Shown here: in pieces, positions 1 to 5,830 of the stretch | Position numbering within the stretch: position 1 is the stretch's first letter | How the letters are laid out: each line of letters starts with the position of its first letter | Assembly (NCBI GenBank): GCA_046543225.1 | Contig: JBKGZW010000148.1 | Span: 1-6,819, forward strand | Source of the DNA: SKKL01 sp046543225 | GTDB taxonomy: Bacteria; Actinomycetota; Acidimicrobiia; Acidimicrobiales; SKKL01 | Length of the DNA stretch: 6,819 bases | Direction: 5' to 3' | Position numbers and translations under genes: made by a program | The notes under the pieces: generated by a model | The model's database searches: none | Told to the model about the DNA's origin: nothing | What the model saw: the letters and a program-made list of their open reading frames with translations, nothing else

Positions 1-1
1 C

Positions 2-889
2 GCCATGACCACCGTCGCCGACTTCCTCGACTACTACGGCCAGGACGACGCGACGGCGGTCGCGCTGGCCTACATCGAGGGGCTCACCGATGGACGGACG
101 TTCCTCGGGCGTCTGCGCGGCGTCACCGAACAGAAGCCGGTCGTGCTCGTCAAGGGCGGGGCGACCGCCAAGGGCCAACGGGCTGCGGCCAGCCACACCG
201 GCTCGCTGGCCACCGATGACCGGGTCTTCGACGGCGCCTGCCGCCAGGCCGGCATCACCCGTGCCCAGACCATCGACGAAGCCTTCGACGCCGCGGCCAG
301 CTTCGCCACCCAACCGTTGCCCCGCGGCAACCGCGTGGTCGTGCTCACCACGGCCGGCGGGTGGGGTGTGGTCACCGCCGATGCCATCGCCCGGACCAGC
401 CTCGAGCTGATCGCGCTGCCCGAGGACCTGCTCGCCGAGATCGACACCAAGCTCCCTCCCAGATGGAGCCGCAACAACCCCGTCGACCTGGCAGGTGGCG
501 AGACCCGCGACACCATCCCCGAGGTGATGGAGATGGTCGCCGGCCATCCCGAGGTGGACGCGATCATCTATCTCGGCCTCGGCATCCAGTCGAACCAGGC
601 GAAGCTCATGCGCAACGGCCCCTTCTATCCCGGGCACGGCCTGGAGCGCATCGTCGACTACCACGAGCGCCAGGACGCCCGCTTCGCCGAGGCCGCCGCC
701 GACATCTCGGTACGAACCGGCAAGCCGATCCTGACCGCCACCGAGCTCGCGGTCGCTGATCCCGACAACGCGGGGCCGGCCGCGGTGCGCTCCTCGGGTC
801 GCATGTGCTACCCGTCGTCGAACCGGGCGGTGCAGGCGCTCGACCACATGTGGCGCTACGCGCGATACCGCTCCCGCAGATCGAGCTGA
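2..889 (+). CDS. NDP-forming acyl-CoA synthetase, alpha-type, 5' end missing
   Basis: The open frame runs in from the left edge, so the N-terminal CoA-binding (Rossmann) domain is probably outside the window. The ATG at 5 lies in the middle of the conserved region and is not the true start. Numbering from that ATG, AAASHTGSLA (61-70) is the conserved segment carrying the phosphohistidine (His64) that relays phosphate in ADP/GDP-forming acyl-CoA synthetases. VVVLTTAGGWGVV (111-123) and NNPVDL (157-162) are typical of the succinyl-CoA-ligase flavodoxin-like domains. The protein ends about 130 residues after NNPVDL with no ATP-grasp domain, so it resembles a separate alpha subunit whose ATP-grasp partner would be encoded elsewhere. 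Family role: reversible conversion of an acyl-CoA plus NDP and phosphate to the acid, CoA and NTP in the cytoplasm. The acyl substrate cannot be read from the sequence. The stop lies one base before the next start, suggesting co-transcription. Confidence -1.
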   Translation, partial: AMTTVADFLDYYGQDDATAVALAYIEGLTDGRTFLGRLRGVTEQKPVVLVKGGATAKGQRAAASHTGSLATDDRVFDGACRQAGITRAQTIDEAFDAAASFATQPLPRGNRVVVLTTAGGWGVVTADAIARTSLELIALPEDLLAEIDTKLPPRWSRNNPVDLAGGETRDTIPEVMEMVAGHPEVDAIIYLGLGIQSNQAKLMRNGPFYPGHGLERIVDYHERQDARFAEAAADISVRTGKPILTATELAVADPDNAGPAAVRSSGRMCYPSSNRAVQALDHMWRYARYRSRRSS

Positions 890-890
890 G

Positions 891-2333
891 GTGCGGGTCG
901 CGGTCGTGCTGGTGCTGGTCGCCGCGCTCGGTGCCGGCAGCGGGTGGGGATATTGGCAGAGCGAGCGGGAGCCCGAACCCGAGGCCCGGGTCGAGGCCCT
1001 GGCCGCCACCCCGGTGCTCTCGATGCGCCGCACGCCCGAGGTGCTGCTGCGGCCGCGCCGCGATGCCGTGGTGACCAACGCGGTGGCCGGATTCCCCGAA
1101 CGCATCCCCGGCGACTCCTGCCTCATGGTCAGCGAGGAGGGACGGGTCCTGTTCGAGCACCGACCGGCCACTCCGTTGATCCCCGCCTCGACCCAGAAGC
1201 TGATGGTGGGTGCCACCTTGTTCGACCTGGTCGACCCCGACACCACCTTCGAGACCGGGGTCTGGTCGACTGAGGCGCCCGTCGATGGGGCGGTCGGGGA
1301 CCTGTGGCTCGTCGGCGGCGGCGATCCACTGCTGGCCACCGAGCCCTACAGGGCTCGCGACGGCGACGAGCCCCGGGTCTACACACACTTCGAGGAGCTG
1401 GCCGACGCGGTCGTCGATGCCGGCATCGAACGGGTCGAGGGGGCGATCGTGGGCGACGGCACCCGCTACGACCAGCTCCGCGACGTGCCGTCCTGGCTCG
1501 ATCGCTATCGCGAGCAGGTGTCGGCGGGTCCGCTGTCGGGGCTGACGGTCAACCAGGGGCTGACCACCTTCACCCCCGAGCTGGTGGCGGTGAACCCCGG
1601 CGTCCCGGCGGAGGACCCACCGGCGCACGCGGCCGCGGTCCTCACCGATCTGCTGGAGGAGCGTGGTGTCGTGGTCGCAGGTCAGGCGAGCTCGGGTGAG
1701 GTGCCACCGGAGGCGGCCGAGATCACCGCCATCTCCTCGCCACCGGTGCGCACGGTCGTGGCCCACATGATGCAGTGGAGCGACAACACCACCGCCGAGC
1801 TGTTGTTGAAGGAGATCGGTGTGCGCGGCAGCGGCGAGGGCAGCACCGCCGTGGGCGGATCGGTCGTGGTCGCGACCCTGGCCGAGATGGGGGTGCGCAC
1901 CGATGATCTGGTCATATCCGACGGGTCGGGACTCGATCTCGGAAACCGGGCGACGTGTCAGACCCTGCTCGATGTGCTCGATGTGGCGGGCAGTGACTCC
2001 GACCTCGCGTCGACACTCGCCGTGGTGGGCGAGTCGGGGACGTTGAGGAACCGGCTGCTCGACACCCCCGCAGCCGGCCGTGTCGAGGCCAAGACCGGCT
2101 CGTTGCGTCACACCACCGCGCTGGCCGGGTTCGCCCGCGCCGCGGACGGGCGGGTGTTCACCTTCTCGATCATCTCGAACCTCGAGGAGGGCGAGTTCAT
2201 GCCCGCCGAGGGAAGCGAGCTGCAGGACGAGCTGATGCTGACCCTGGCCGGGATCGAAGAGATCGACGTGCCCGCCGAGTTGGAGCCGCTCGAGCCCCGA
2301 AGCCGAACCGACTCCTCCTCCCAGAACGACTAG
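891..2333 (+). CDS. dacB: D-alanyl-D-alanine carboxypeptidase/endopeptidase, PBP4 (S13) family
   Basis: A 480-residue peptidase S13 (PBP4/DacB-like) protein with all three penicillin-binding active-site motifs: S100-T-Q-K103 (SxxK, nucleophile Ser100), S297-D-N299 (SxN) and K401-T-G403 (KTG). SDGSGLD (343-349) and GESGTLRNR (380-388) are also typical of S13. The N-terminus is hydrophobic (about residues 3-16) without a lipobox, so it is an export signal or a single membrane anchor; catalysis would be outside the membrane. Family role: removal of the terminal D-Ala from peptidoglycan stem peptides and/or cleavage of cross-links. The 180-residue insertion between SxxK and SxN is characteristic of this class. 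The GTG start at 891 is chosen because it places the signal sequence at the N-terminus. It lies one base after the upstream stop, so translational coupling is likely. The C-terminal ~25 residues are acidic and then Ser-rich, probably disordered. Confidence -1.
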   Translation: MRVAVVLVLVAALGAGSGWGYWQSEREPEPEARVEALAATPVLSMRRTPEVLLRPRRDAVVTNAVAGFPERIPGDSCLMVSEEGRVLFEHRPATPLIPASTQKLMVGATLFDLVDPDTTFETGVWSTEAPVDGAVGDLWLVGGGDPLLATEPYRARDGDEPRVYTHFEELADAVVDAGIERVEGAIVGDGTRYDQLRDVPSWLDRYREQVSAGPLSGLTVNQGLTTFTPELVAVNPGVPAEDPPAHAAAVLTDLLEERGVVVAGQASSGEVPPEAAEITAISSPPVRTVVAHMMQWSDNTTAELLLKEIGVRGSGEGSTAVGGSVVVATLAEMGVRTDDLVISDGSGLDLGNRATCQTLLDVLDVAGSDSDLASTLAVVGESGTLRNRLLDTPAAGRVEAKTGSLRHTTALAGFARAADGRVFTFSIISNLEEGEFMPAEGSELQDELMLTLAGIEEIDVPAELEPLEPRSRTDSSSQND

Positions 2334-2370
2334 TGCCGAGGGCCAGAGCCGTCGTTGCGGTCGGGTGTGC

Positions 2371-2400
2371 GAGCCCGGCGCCCTGGGTCCGGTCGGGCTC
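2371..2400 (+). terminator. GC-rich hairpin after the carboxypeptidase gene
   Basis: GAGCCCGGC (2371-2379) pairs with GTCGGGCTC (2392-2400) as a 9-bp stem with one G-U pair and a 12-base loop. No T-tract follows, so it is not a classical intrinsic terminator, although GC-rich actinobacteria are often said to use hairpins without a U-tail. It lies 37 bases after the DacB stop and just before the preferred Nudix ATG at 2407. It could instead act on the Nudix leader. Confidence -1.
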
Positions 2401-2406
2401 CGATTA

Positions 2407-2781
2407 ATGGAGACTCGCCGCCGTGCCTGCGTCGCAGTGGTGCGCGCAGCGCACATCCTGATGACTCGGATGTGTGTGGAGGGTCGCGAGTTCTGGACCC
2501 TTCCTGGAGGGGGGATCGAGCCTGGCGAAGATGCGGCGGGCGCCGCTCGACGAGAGCTCCTTGAAGAGACGGGCGTACGGTGTGGGCCATTGGCTCACCT
2601 GTGTTCGCTGGGCGAGACCGAGGTGTTCGTTGCCGACTATTCCTCTGGGACGCCCAGGGTCGGTGATCTGCACGTCGCCGAAGCTCACCGAGATGTGGTC
2701 AGCGCAGCGTGGGTACCTCTCACAGAACTGCGTGACGATGTTCAGATCTCCGTTGTTCTGGAGGCGCTCAAGGGTCGGTGA
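2407..2781 (+). CDS. Nudix hydrolase
   Basis: A 124-residue protein, normal for a single Nudix domain. The full Nudix box (GX5EX7REUXEEXGU) is present: G35, E41, R49-E50, E53-E54, G56 and V57, preceded by W30-TLPGG. The box glutamates bind the divalent metal used to hydrolyse nucleoside-diphosphate-linked substrates. The substrate (oxidised dNTP, ADP-sugar, dinucleotide polyphosphate or other) cannot be told. The domain begins directly with RRRACVAVV, so the ATG at 2407 is preferred. A GTG at 2365 would add 14 residues that do not look like Nudix sequence and would put the 2371-2400 hairpin inside the gene. No good ribosome-binding site is visible before either start. Codon use is less extreme in G/C than in the DacB gene upstream, which could mean a different origin. 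The alternative start is the main uncertainty; the family call is firm. Confidence -1.
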   Translation: METRRRACVAVVRAAHILMTRMCVEGREFWTLPGGGIEPGEDAAGAARRELLEETGVRCGPLAHLCSLGETEVFVADYSSGTPRVGDLHVAEAHRDVVSAAWVPLTELRDDVQISVVLEALKGR

Positions 2782-2782
2782 G

Positions 2783-2908
2783 CTAGGGCTCCTCGTCAGT
2801 CCATTCGGACGGGATCATAGGTGGAAGCCGGTACGGGCTGAGCTCGGCAGCGACCGACGCGAACACCTCTTGTGCGGTGACGCCCAGGGCTGGCGGCTCC
2901 CGCCCGAG
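2783..2908 (-). pseudogene. Possible 3' remnant of an unknown gene
   Basis: The last ~41 codons of a minus frame ending at a TAG (2783-2785) read like a natural C-terminus. The core VTAQEVFASVAAEL looks like an amphipathic helix and is followed by SPYRLPPMIPSEW and an acidic tail. By my reading most third positions are G or C. Upstream on the same strand the frame turns into Cys/Ala/Arg-rich sequence without obvious structure, so any original gene is truncated or frameshifted. I do not recognise the family. It could equally be chance, so confidence is low. Confidence -1.
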
Positions 2909-3140
2909 CGTCCAACCGCCTCCTGCAGCGACGGAACAACAGCGTGCAGCTGCCCGTCTCGCTGTCGATGCAGCGCTGCAACACAGCGAGTCGAGCCCTG
3001 CCATGAGGAACCGGTCCGAGTACGCTCGCGCTGGTGGCCTAGGGGAGCTAGCAGTTGCAATAGGTGCCGCTCGAAGAGCAGATCCGAGGAGCCCGACGAG
3101 GGGCAGTGGCGTCACCTTGGCGCCCGCCATCGAGCCGGCA

Positions 3141-3302
3141 AATCCTCATGAGGTGGTGGATCTCGACGGGCAGCGCACGACCTATGCCGTGGTTGGCCGT
3201 GGCAATGCGGAGATCGTCGGCTCGACCTCAGGTGACGAAGAGCAGAACATGATCATTCTCAACCACCCCGATGCGCCTTCCACGTATTCGTTCACAACCC
3301 AT
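3141..3302 (+). pseudogene. Possible remnant of a beta-rich protein
   Basis: In the frame continuous with the kinase downstream, about 54 codons read as a plausible beta-strand-rich protein segment, including DGQRTTYAVVGRGNAEIVG and, further on, PDAPSTYSFTTH. The style resembles extracellular actinobacterial proteins, an impression rather than a family match. Flanking sequence on both sides loses this character, and there is no start codon with a ribosome-binding site. The likeliest readings are a broken gene fragment or an accidental open stretch. It is not part of the kinase fold. Confidence -1.
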
Positions 3303-3373
3303 TCGAGCTCGATGGAACGTCGGGCCGTCGAGCGAGGGCGGACGCCGCAAGACTATGGCTGTGTGTGGGCCAC

Positions 3374-3380
3374 AAGGAGG
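3374..3380 (+). promoter_or_regulatory. Strong Shine-Dalgarno-like AAGGAGG at an odd distance
   Basis: AAGGAGG is the best ribosome-binding-like heptamer noticed in the window. It sits 18 bases before the preferred kinase GTG (3399), which is longer than usual. An in-frame TTG (3381) abuts it with no spacer. Either spacing is poor, so it may be fortuitous, or it may be a relic of a rearranged gene start. Confidence -1.
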
Positions 3381-3398
3381 TTGTGCGATCCTTGGCCC

Positions 3399-3962
3399 GT
3401 GAACGAGCCGGCGGAGAACGGGTTGGGGCCCCTCGTGATCGTCTCAGGTCACCCCGCAACCGGGAAGTCGACGCTCGCAGGGCGCCTTGGACGCGACTTC
3501 GGTCGGCCGGTGGTCCATCGAGACGAGCTGCGCCACTACGTCTTCGACGGCTTCTCGCAGATCGACCAGGTTCGCGACCTGTTGCCGGCTGCCGGCGACC
3601 GCCTCGTGATCGGATCGGTGTCGCTGGTGGTCGAAGCCGGCGTCGGCGTGGTGCTCGACGGGAACTTCAACACCGAGCGGCACATGGCCCCAGTGCGGGA
3701 CCTCATCACTGCTACCGGATTGCCCGTGGCCGAGATCTGCCTGTGGGGTGACCCCGATGAGCTACGCCGACGATTCATCGAGCGTGCCGAGCCTCCCTTG
3801 ACCCCGGATCTGGAGCCATACTTCGAAGAGGTTCTGCACCGCGAACGCACAGCAGTACTGACAGATCCCGGCCTCGTCCGGCACCTCGACACCACCGACA
3901 TGTCGGTCCTCGACGCTGCCTACACGGAGCTGGTCGGCTGGATCGAGGCCACCGTTCCCTGA
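3399..3962 (+). CDS. Small P-loop ATP-binding kinase (AAA_33-like)
   Basis: A 187-residue P-loop protein. Walker A is G17-HPAT-G22-K23-S24-T25 after a hydrophobic beta-strand (LVIVS). VVHRDELR (38-45) fits the substrate/Asp region of AAA_33-type kinases, and VVLDGNF (84-90) follows a beta-strand at the Walker-B-like position. The helical LWGDPDELRRRFIER segment fits the arginine-bearing lid. Known members of this loose group phosphorylate small molecules, nucleosides, antibiotics or RNA ends; the substrate here cannot be assigned. The frame remains open back to an ATG at 2877, but that 174-residue extension is low-complexity and not kinase-like. GTG 3399 is chosen because it leaves a normal short lead to the P-loop. 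The gene converges on the HAD gene, with 25 bases between the stops and no clear terminator hairpin. Confidence -1.
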   Translation: MNEPAENGLGPLVIVSGHPATGKSTLAGRLGRDFGRPVVHRDELRHYVFDGFSQIDQVRDLLPAAGDRLVIGSVSLVVEAGVGVVLDGNFNTERHMAPVRDLITATGLPVAEICLWGDPDELRRRFIERAEPPLTPDLEPYFEEVLHRERTAVLTDPGLVRHLDTTDMSVLDAAYTELVGWIEATVP

Positions 3963-3987
3963 TCGCCCTCCTCGGGTGTGGGATGGT

Positions 3988-4479
3988 TCAGTCGGCGCGT
4001 CCGAGCTGCTGACTCCAGGCGAGGATGTCCTCGACGTGGCGGCGCTCGAGGCCGGTGCGGTGGTCGACCTCGACGAGGAGCGTCGGCGCTTTGCGAGCGC
4101 GCGCCCAACCACGCGCCTCCGGCGTCACCACGTCGTCGAGCCACGCCGCGGGCCGCTCACCCACATAGGCCGCGATGGCGGGGACTTTGCCAGCAGGCGG
4201 AAACGGGGCGGCCGGCATGGGGACGAATGGGAACTCGGACAGTCCAAGGATCGGGCCGAGCAACCGGTGAGCATCAAAGCCCCATGCCGAGGCCCACGCG
4301 AGGTCGAACTGCTCGCCCAGCTCGCCGAGCCAGTCGCCGTGGACCGTGCAGAGGCGAGCGGGTTCGTCATCGTCAGGGAAGAGCTCGAACTCCGAGTAGC
4401 CCTCCGGGCACTCATCGACGCCGTAGACGTTCAGCACCCCGTCGATGTCGATGAGCAGTACTGGACGTTGGGTCCCCAT
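3988..4479 (-). CDS. HAD-like phosphatase, HAD_SAK_2-type
   Basis: A 163-residue protein starting with the HAD motif I D11-I-D13-G-V-L-N17, where Asp11 would be the phosphorylated nucleophile and Asp13 the general acid/base. WASAW (62-66) occupies the motif II region with Ser64, GK (97-98) supplies the motif III lysine, and WLDD (113-116) gives the acidic motif IV. This order, with the WxSxW segment and a short C-terminal VDHRTGLERRHVEDILAW, resembles the HAD_SAK_2 family (HAD domains named from Swiss-Army-Knife RNA-repair proteins). In that family some members are joined to RNA-repair enzymes, but this one stands alone, so a role in RNA-end or small-molecule dephosphorylation is only possible. 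The start is ATG 4479; the adjacent in-frame GTG 4482 is an alternative. It lies 8-11 bases after the VOC gene stop, so the two are probably one transcript. Confidence -1.
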   Translation of the reverse strand: MGTQRPVLLIDIDGVLNVYGVDECPEGYSEFELFPDDDEPARLCTVHGDWLGELGEQFDLAWASAWGFDAHRLLGPILGLSEFPFVPMPAAPFPPAGKVPAIAAYVGERPAAWLDDVVTPEARGWARARKAPTLLVEVDHRTGLERRHVEDILAWSQQLGRAD

Positions 4480-4490
4480 CACCTACAGGA

Positions 4491-4958
4491 TCACTGCAGG
4501 GATCTGGGATCGGGTGGAGCGGTCCGATGGGCGGCATCGGGCACACTCATGATTCCGACGGCGATGGGACCGGGACCCTCGATCACGGCGAACCGTGCAC
4601 CCCAGAACGCGTCGTAGGGATCCTTGAGCGCTGTACCGCCGATCGAGATCGCTCGCTCGTACAGGTGGTCGACCTCTGACCGCTCGTCGACTCGGAGGTC
4701 AACGACCACACCGCTGAACGACGGCGCGAGCGCGCCCCACCATCGAGCAAAGGCGTTGCTGTCGAGGTCGATGCCAAAGGCCGGCTCGACGAGATCGTGA
4801 CCTCCATGCAACGAGGTCGCAGTCGGAATCGAGCGATGGTGTGCTTCCCATCCCTCCGGCGCCGCGGGCAGATCGACGCCGAGGTCGGCCAAGAACTGCG
4901 CGGCACCAACGACGTCACCGACCACCACATTGACCTGGTCGACCCGCGGACCGCTCAC
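4491..4958 (-). CDS. VOC (glyoxalase-fold) family protein
   Basis: About 155 residues with the two-module layout of the vicinal-oxygen-chelate fold. Module 1 has VDQVNVVVGDVVGAAQFLADLGVDL near the N-terminus. Module 2 runs from GVVVDLRVDERSEVDHLYERA to DAFWGARFAVIEGPGPIAVGI, which matches the WG-R-A-xx-xPxG strand pattern of many uncharacterised glyoxalase/bleomycin-resistance-like proteins. The usual first-module His ligand position reads Asn (QVN), and I cannot identify a complete metal-binding set, so the reaction is unknown; it may be a binding protein. Two GTG starts are possible: 4967, and 4958, which lies 7 bases after a TACTGT -10-like box and fits a leaderless message. Codons upstream of 4967 do not look like protein. 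It is first in a two-gene minus-strand unit with the HAD gene. Confidence -1.
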   Translation of the reverse strand: MSGPRVDQVNVVVGDVVGAAQFLADLGVDLPAAPEGWEAHHRSIPTATSLHGGHDLVEPAFGIDLDSNAFARWWGALAPSFSGVVVDLRVDERSEVDHLYERAISIGGTALKDPYDAFWGARFAVIEGPGPIAVGIMSVPDAAHRTAPPDPRSLQ

Positions 4959-4965
4959 ATCGGAC

Positions 4966-4971
4966 ACAGTA
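4966..4971 (-). promoter_or_regulatory. Putative -10 box (TACTGT) for the VOC-HAD unit
   Basis: On the minus strand TACTGT is followed by 7 bases and then GTG (4958-4956). A TANNNT box ending 6-7 bases before the start codon is the spacing commonly described for leaderless actinobacterial genes. No clear -35 sequence was found. The box overlaps the alternative GTG at 4967, so if it is real the 4967 start is excluded. Confidence -1.
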
Positions 4972-4999
4972 CATCGGCCTCTGGTGCGGCTCGCGGCTG

Positions 5000-5005
5000 T
5001 AGCGT
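5000..5005 (+). promoter_or_regulatory. Putative -10 box (TAGCGT) for the hydrolase remnant
   Basis: TAGCGT is followed by 6 bases and a GTG at 5012, the start of the alpha/beta-hydrolase fragment. It faces away from the TACTGT box at 4966-4971, so the 28 bases between them would hold the overlapping upstream elements of a divergent promoter pair. No -35 consensus is visible. TANNNT is a weak motif on its own. Confidence -1.
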
Positions 5006-5011
5006 CCGACT

Positions 5012-5331
5012 GTGCGAGAGGAGCGGATCGACGTTGACGGCGTTCCGGCCAAGCTCTACCGGCCTTCGGACGCAACAGCGGTGCTTCTCCTCGGTCACGG
5101 GGGCGGCCACAGCAATGATTCACCAAGGTTCCAACGCCTCGCTCGCCGCTATGCGGGCGACACCGGTCTTGCCGTCGCGTGCATCGACGCTGTCGACCAC
5201 GGAGAACGGCGGCCCAGCAGGCTGACCAGCTGTTCCCGACCGCCGGGGTCGTTCAACCGCCTACTGACGACGAACTCGCCACCTACGACGCGTCCCAAAT
5301 CGCTGGCTACGGACCAGGGCGGGGATCGTAG
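5012..5331 (+). pseudogene. Decayed alpha/beta-hydrolase (dienelactone-hydrolase-like) fragment
   Basis: From GTG 5012 the first ~68 codons (to 5215) read as the start of an alpha/beta hydrolase. There is a first beta-hairpin with PAKLYRP, then AVLLLGHGGG (23-32), a strand and oxyanion-hole region, then LAVACIDAVDHGERRP (53-68). After this the frame loses homology-like character. In another frame (5209-5331) a protein-like stretch ADQLFPTAGVVQPP continues to DASQIAGYGPG and ends at TAG 5329-5331. The nucleophile elbow, acid and catalytic His of a hydrolase (normally 200 residues or more) are all absent, so the enzyme cannot be functional. A large internal deletion or join plus a frameshift explains it best. 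The second piece is not recognisable as hydrolase C-terminus and may come from another gene. The first piece stays in frame with the SET gene downstream, giving an apparent 272-residue fusion that I consider accidental. Confidence -1.
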
Positions 5332-5334
5332 CTT
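5329..5334 (+). promoter_or_regulatory. Putative -10 box (TAGCTT) for the SET gene
   Basis: TAGCTT is followed by 7 bases and GTG 5342, the position where SET-domain-like sequence begins. The TAG of this box is also the stop of the coding-like scrap at 5209-5331. It supports an independent leaderless start for the SET gene. No -35 element is evident, and the motif is short, so this is suggestive only. Confidence -1.
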
Positions 5335-5341
5335 GTGTGGT

Positions 5342-5830
5342 GTGATCGACGATGTCGAGGTGCGCGACGCCGGACCCAAGGGCGCTGGCGTGTTCGCTCG
5401 GCGAGCGTTCACTGAGGGCGAGTTCCTCTTCCGCCGTCGCTACACCAAGGTGCTCACAGCCGCTGAACTGGACGACGCCACGGACTGGGAACGACTCCAC
5501 CTCTGTGAGCTCGGCTTCGACCGCTTCGCTGTCCTCGTGGCGCCGGGCTGCTACCTGAACCACTCGTGTGATCCCAACGCGATGCGACACGGCGTCACGG
5601 TCTTCGCCTGGCGGCCGATCCAGAAGAACGAAGAGATCACGATCGACTACCGGCTGAACGCGTTCGACGACTCCTCATGGCCATGCGACTGCGGAGCCGA
5701 CAGCTGCACCGGAACCGTCGTGGGCAGCTTCTTCGCCATGGAACCGGCTCGCCAGAGCCTGCTCCTGCCACATGCGCCGGCGTTCATCCGCGCCGAGTAC
5801 CACCGCCGCCAGCGGGGGCAACCGGAGTGA
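5342..5830 (+). CDS. SET-domain protein with post-SET zinc motif (putative lysine methyltransferase)
   Basis: A 162-residue stand-alone SET protein. KGAGVFARRAF (13-23) matches the first SET strand that contacts S-adenosylmethionine. NHSCDPN (73-79) and EEITIDY (97-103, with catalytic-type Tyr103) form the knot-like SET core. CDCGADSC gives C115-x-C117-x4-C122, the post-SET arrangement, which with Cys76 of NHSC could hold one zinc ion. SET proteins with this layout transfer methyl groups from SAM to protein lysines; the bacterial target is unknown. The region between the first strand and NHSC is short (about 50 residues), as in minimal bacterial SET proteins. Start GTG 5342 is chosen because SET similarity begins at once and because a TANNNT box precedes it by 7 bases. 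An in-frame upstream start at 5012 would add unrelated hydrolase debris. The last bases overlap the APH gene (GTGA), so the two are probably translated together. Confidence -1.
   Translation: MIDDVEVRDAGPKGAGVFARRAFTEGEFLFRRRYTKVLTAAELDDATDWERLHLCELGFDRFAVLVAPGCYLNHSCDPNAMRHGVTVFAWRPIQKNEEITIDYRLNAFDDSSWPCDCGADSCTGTVVGSFFAMEPARQSLLLPHAPAFIRAEYHRRQRGQPE

Larger units (their letters stand above)
2782..3398. other. 617-base gap with gene debris, no intact gene
   Basis: No frame here gives a recognisable complete protein. Open frames exist on both strands: the plus frame of the downstream kinase stays open back to 2877, and a minus frame is open from 3130 to 2783. Most of their sequence is low-complexity Ala/Arg/Ser/Pro as expected for shadow frames in GC-rich DNA. 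Two short stretches look more protein-like and are listed separately. The base composition looks somewhat less GC-biased than in the neighbouring genes. No tRNA, direct-repeat array or insertion-sequence end was seen. Confidence -1.

Noticed and set aside
2365..2406. GTG 2365 as the Nudix start
   Set aside because: It adds residues without family resemblance and places the hairpin inside the gene; kept only as an alternative.
606..2456. Long minus-strand open frame (616 codons) opposite the acyl-CoA synthetase and DacB genes
   Set aside because: Its product is His/Gly/Arg-rich low-complexity sequence with no domain, as expected opposite a GC-rich gene. The plus-strand DacB frame has all catalytic motifs.
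3021..3039. TACGCT followed by 7 bases and GTG, resembling the leaderless pattern
   Set aside because: The frame is GTG-GCC-TAG, so nothing is encoded. It shows how weak the TANNNT motif is alone.
2877..3398. N-terminal extension of the kinase to an ATG at 2877
   Set aside because: The 174 extra residues are largely Ala/Arg/Pro-rich and unlike kinase sequence; the P-loop already has a normal lead from GTG 3399.
4101..4473. Matches to integron core-like GTTRRRY and RYYYAAC (GTTGGGT near 4467, GCCCAAC near 4102)
   Set aside because: Both lie inside the HAD gene, are not arranged as an attC hairpin, and such short degenerate motifs are expected by chance.
5677..5826. Upstream extension of the APH gene
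   Set aside because: It lies entirely inside the SET gene in another frame and reads as Arg/Pro-rich shadow sequence; GTG 5827 overlaps the SET stop in the usual coupled manner.
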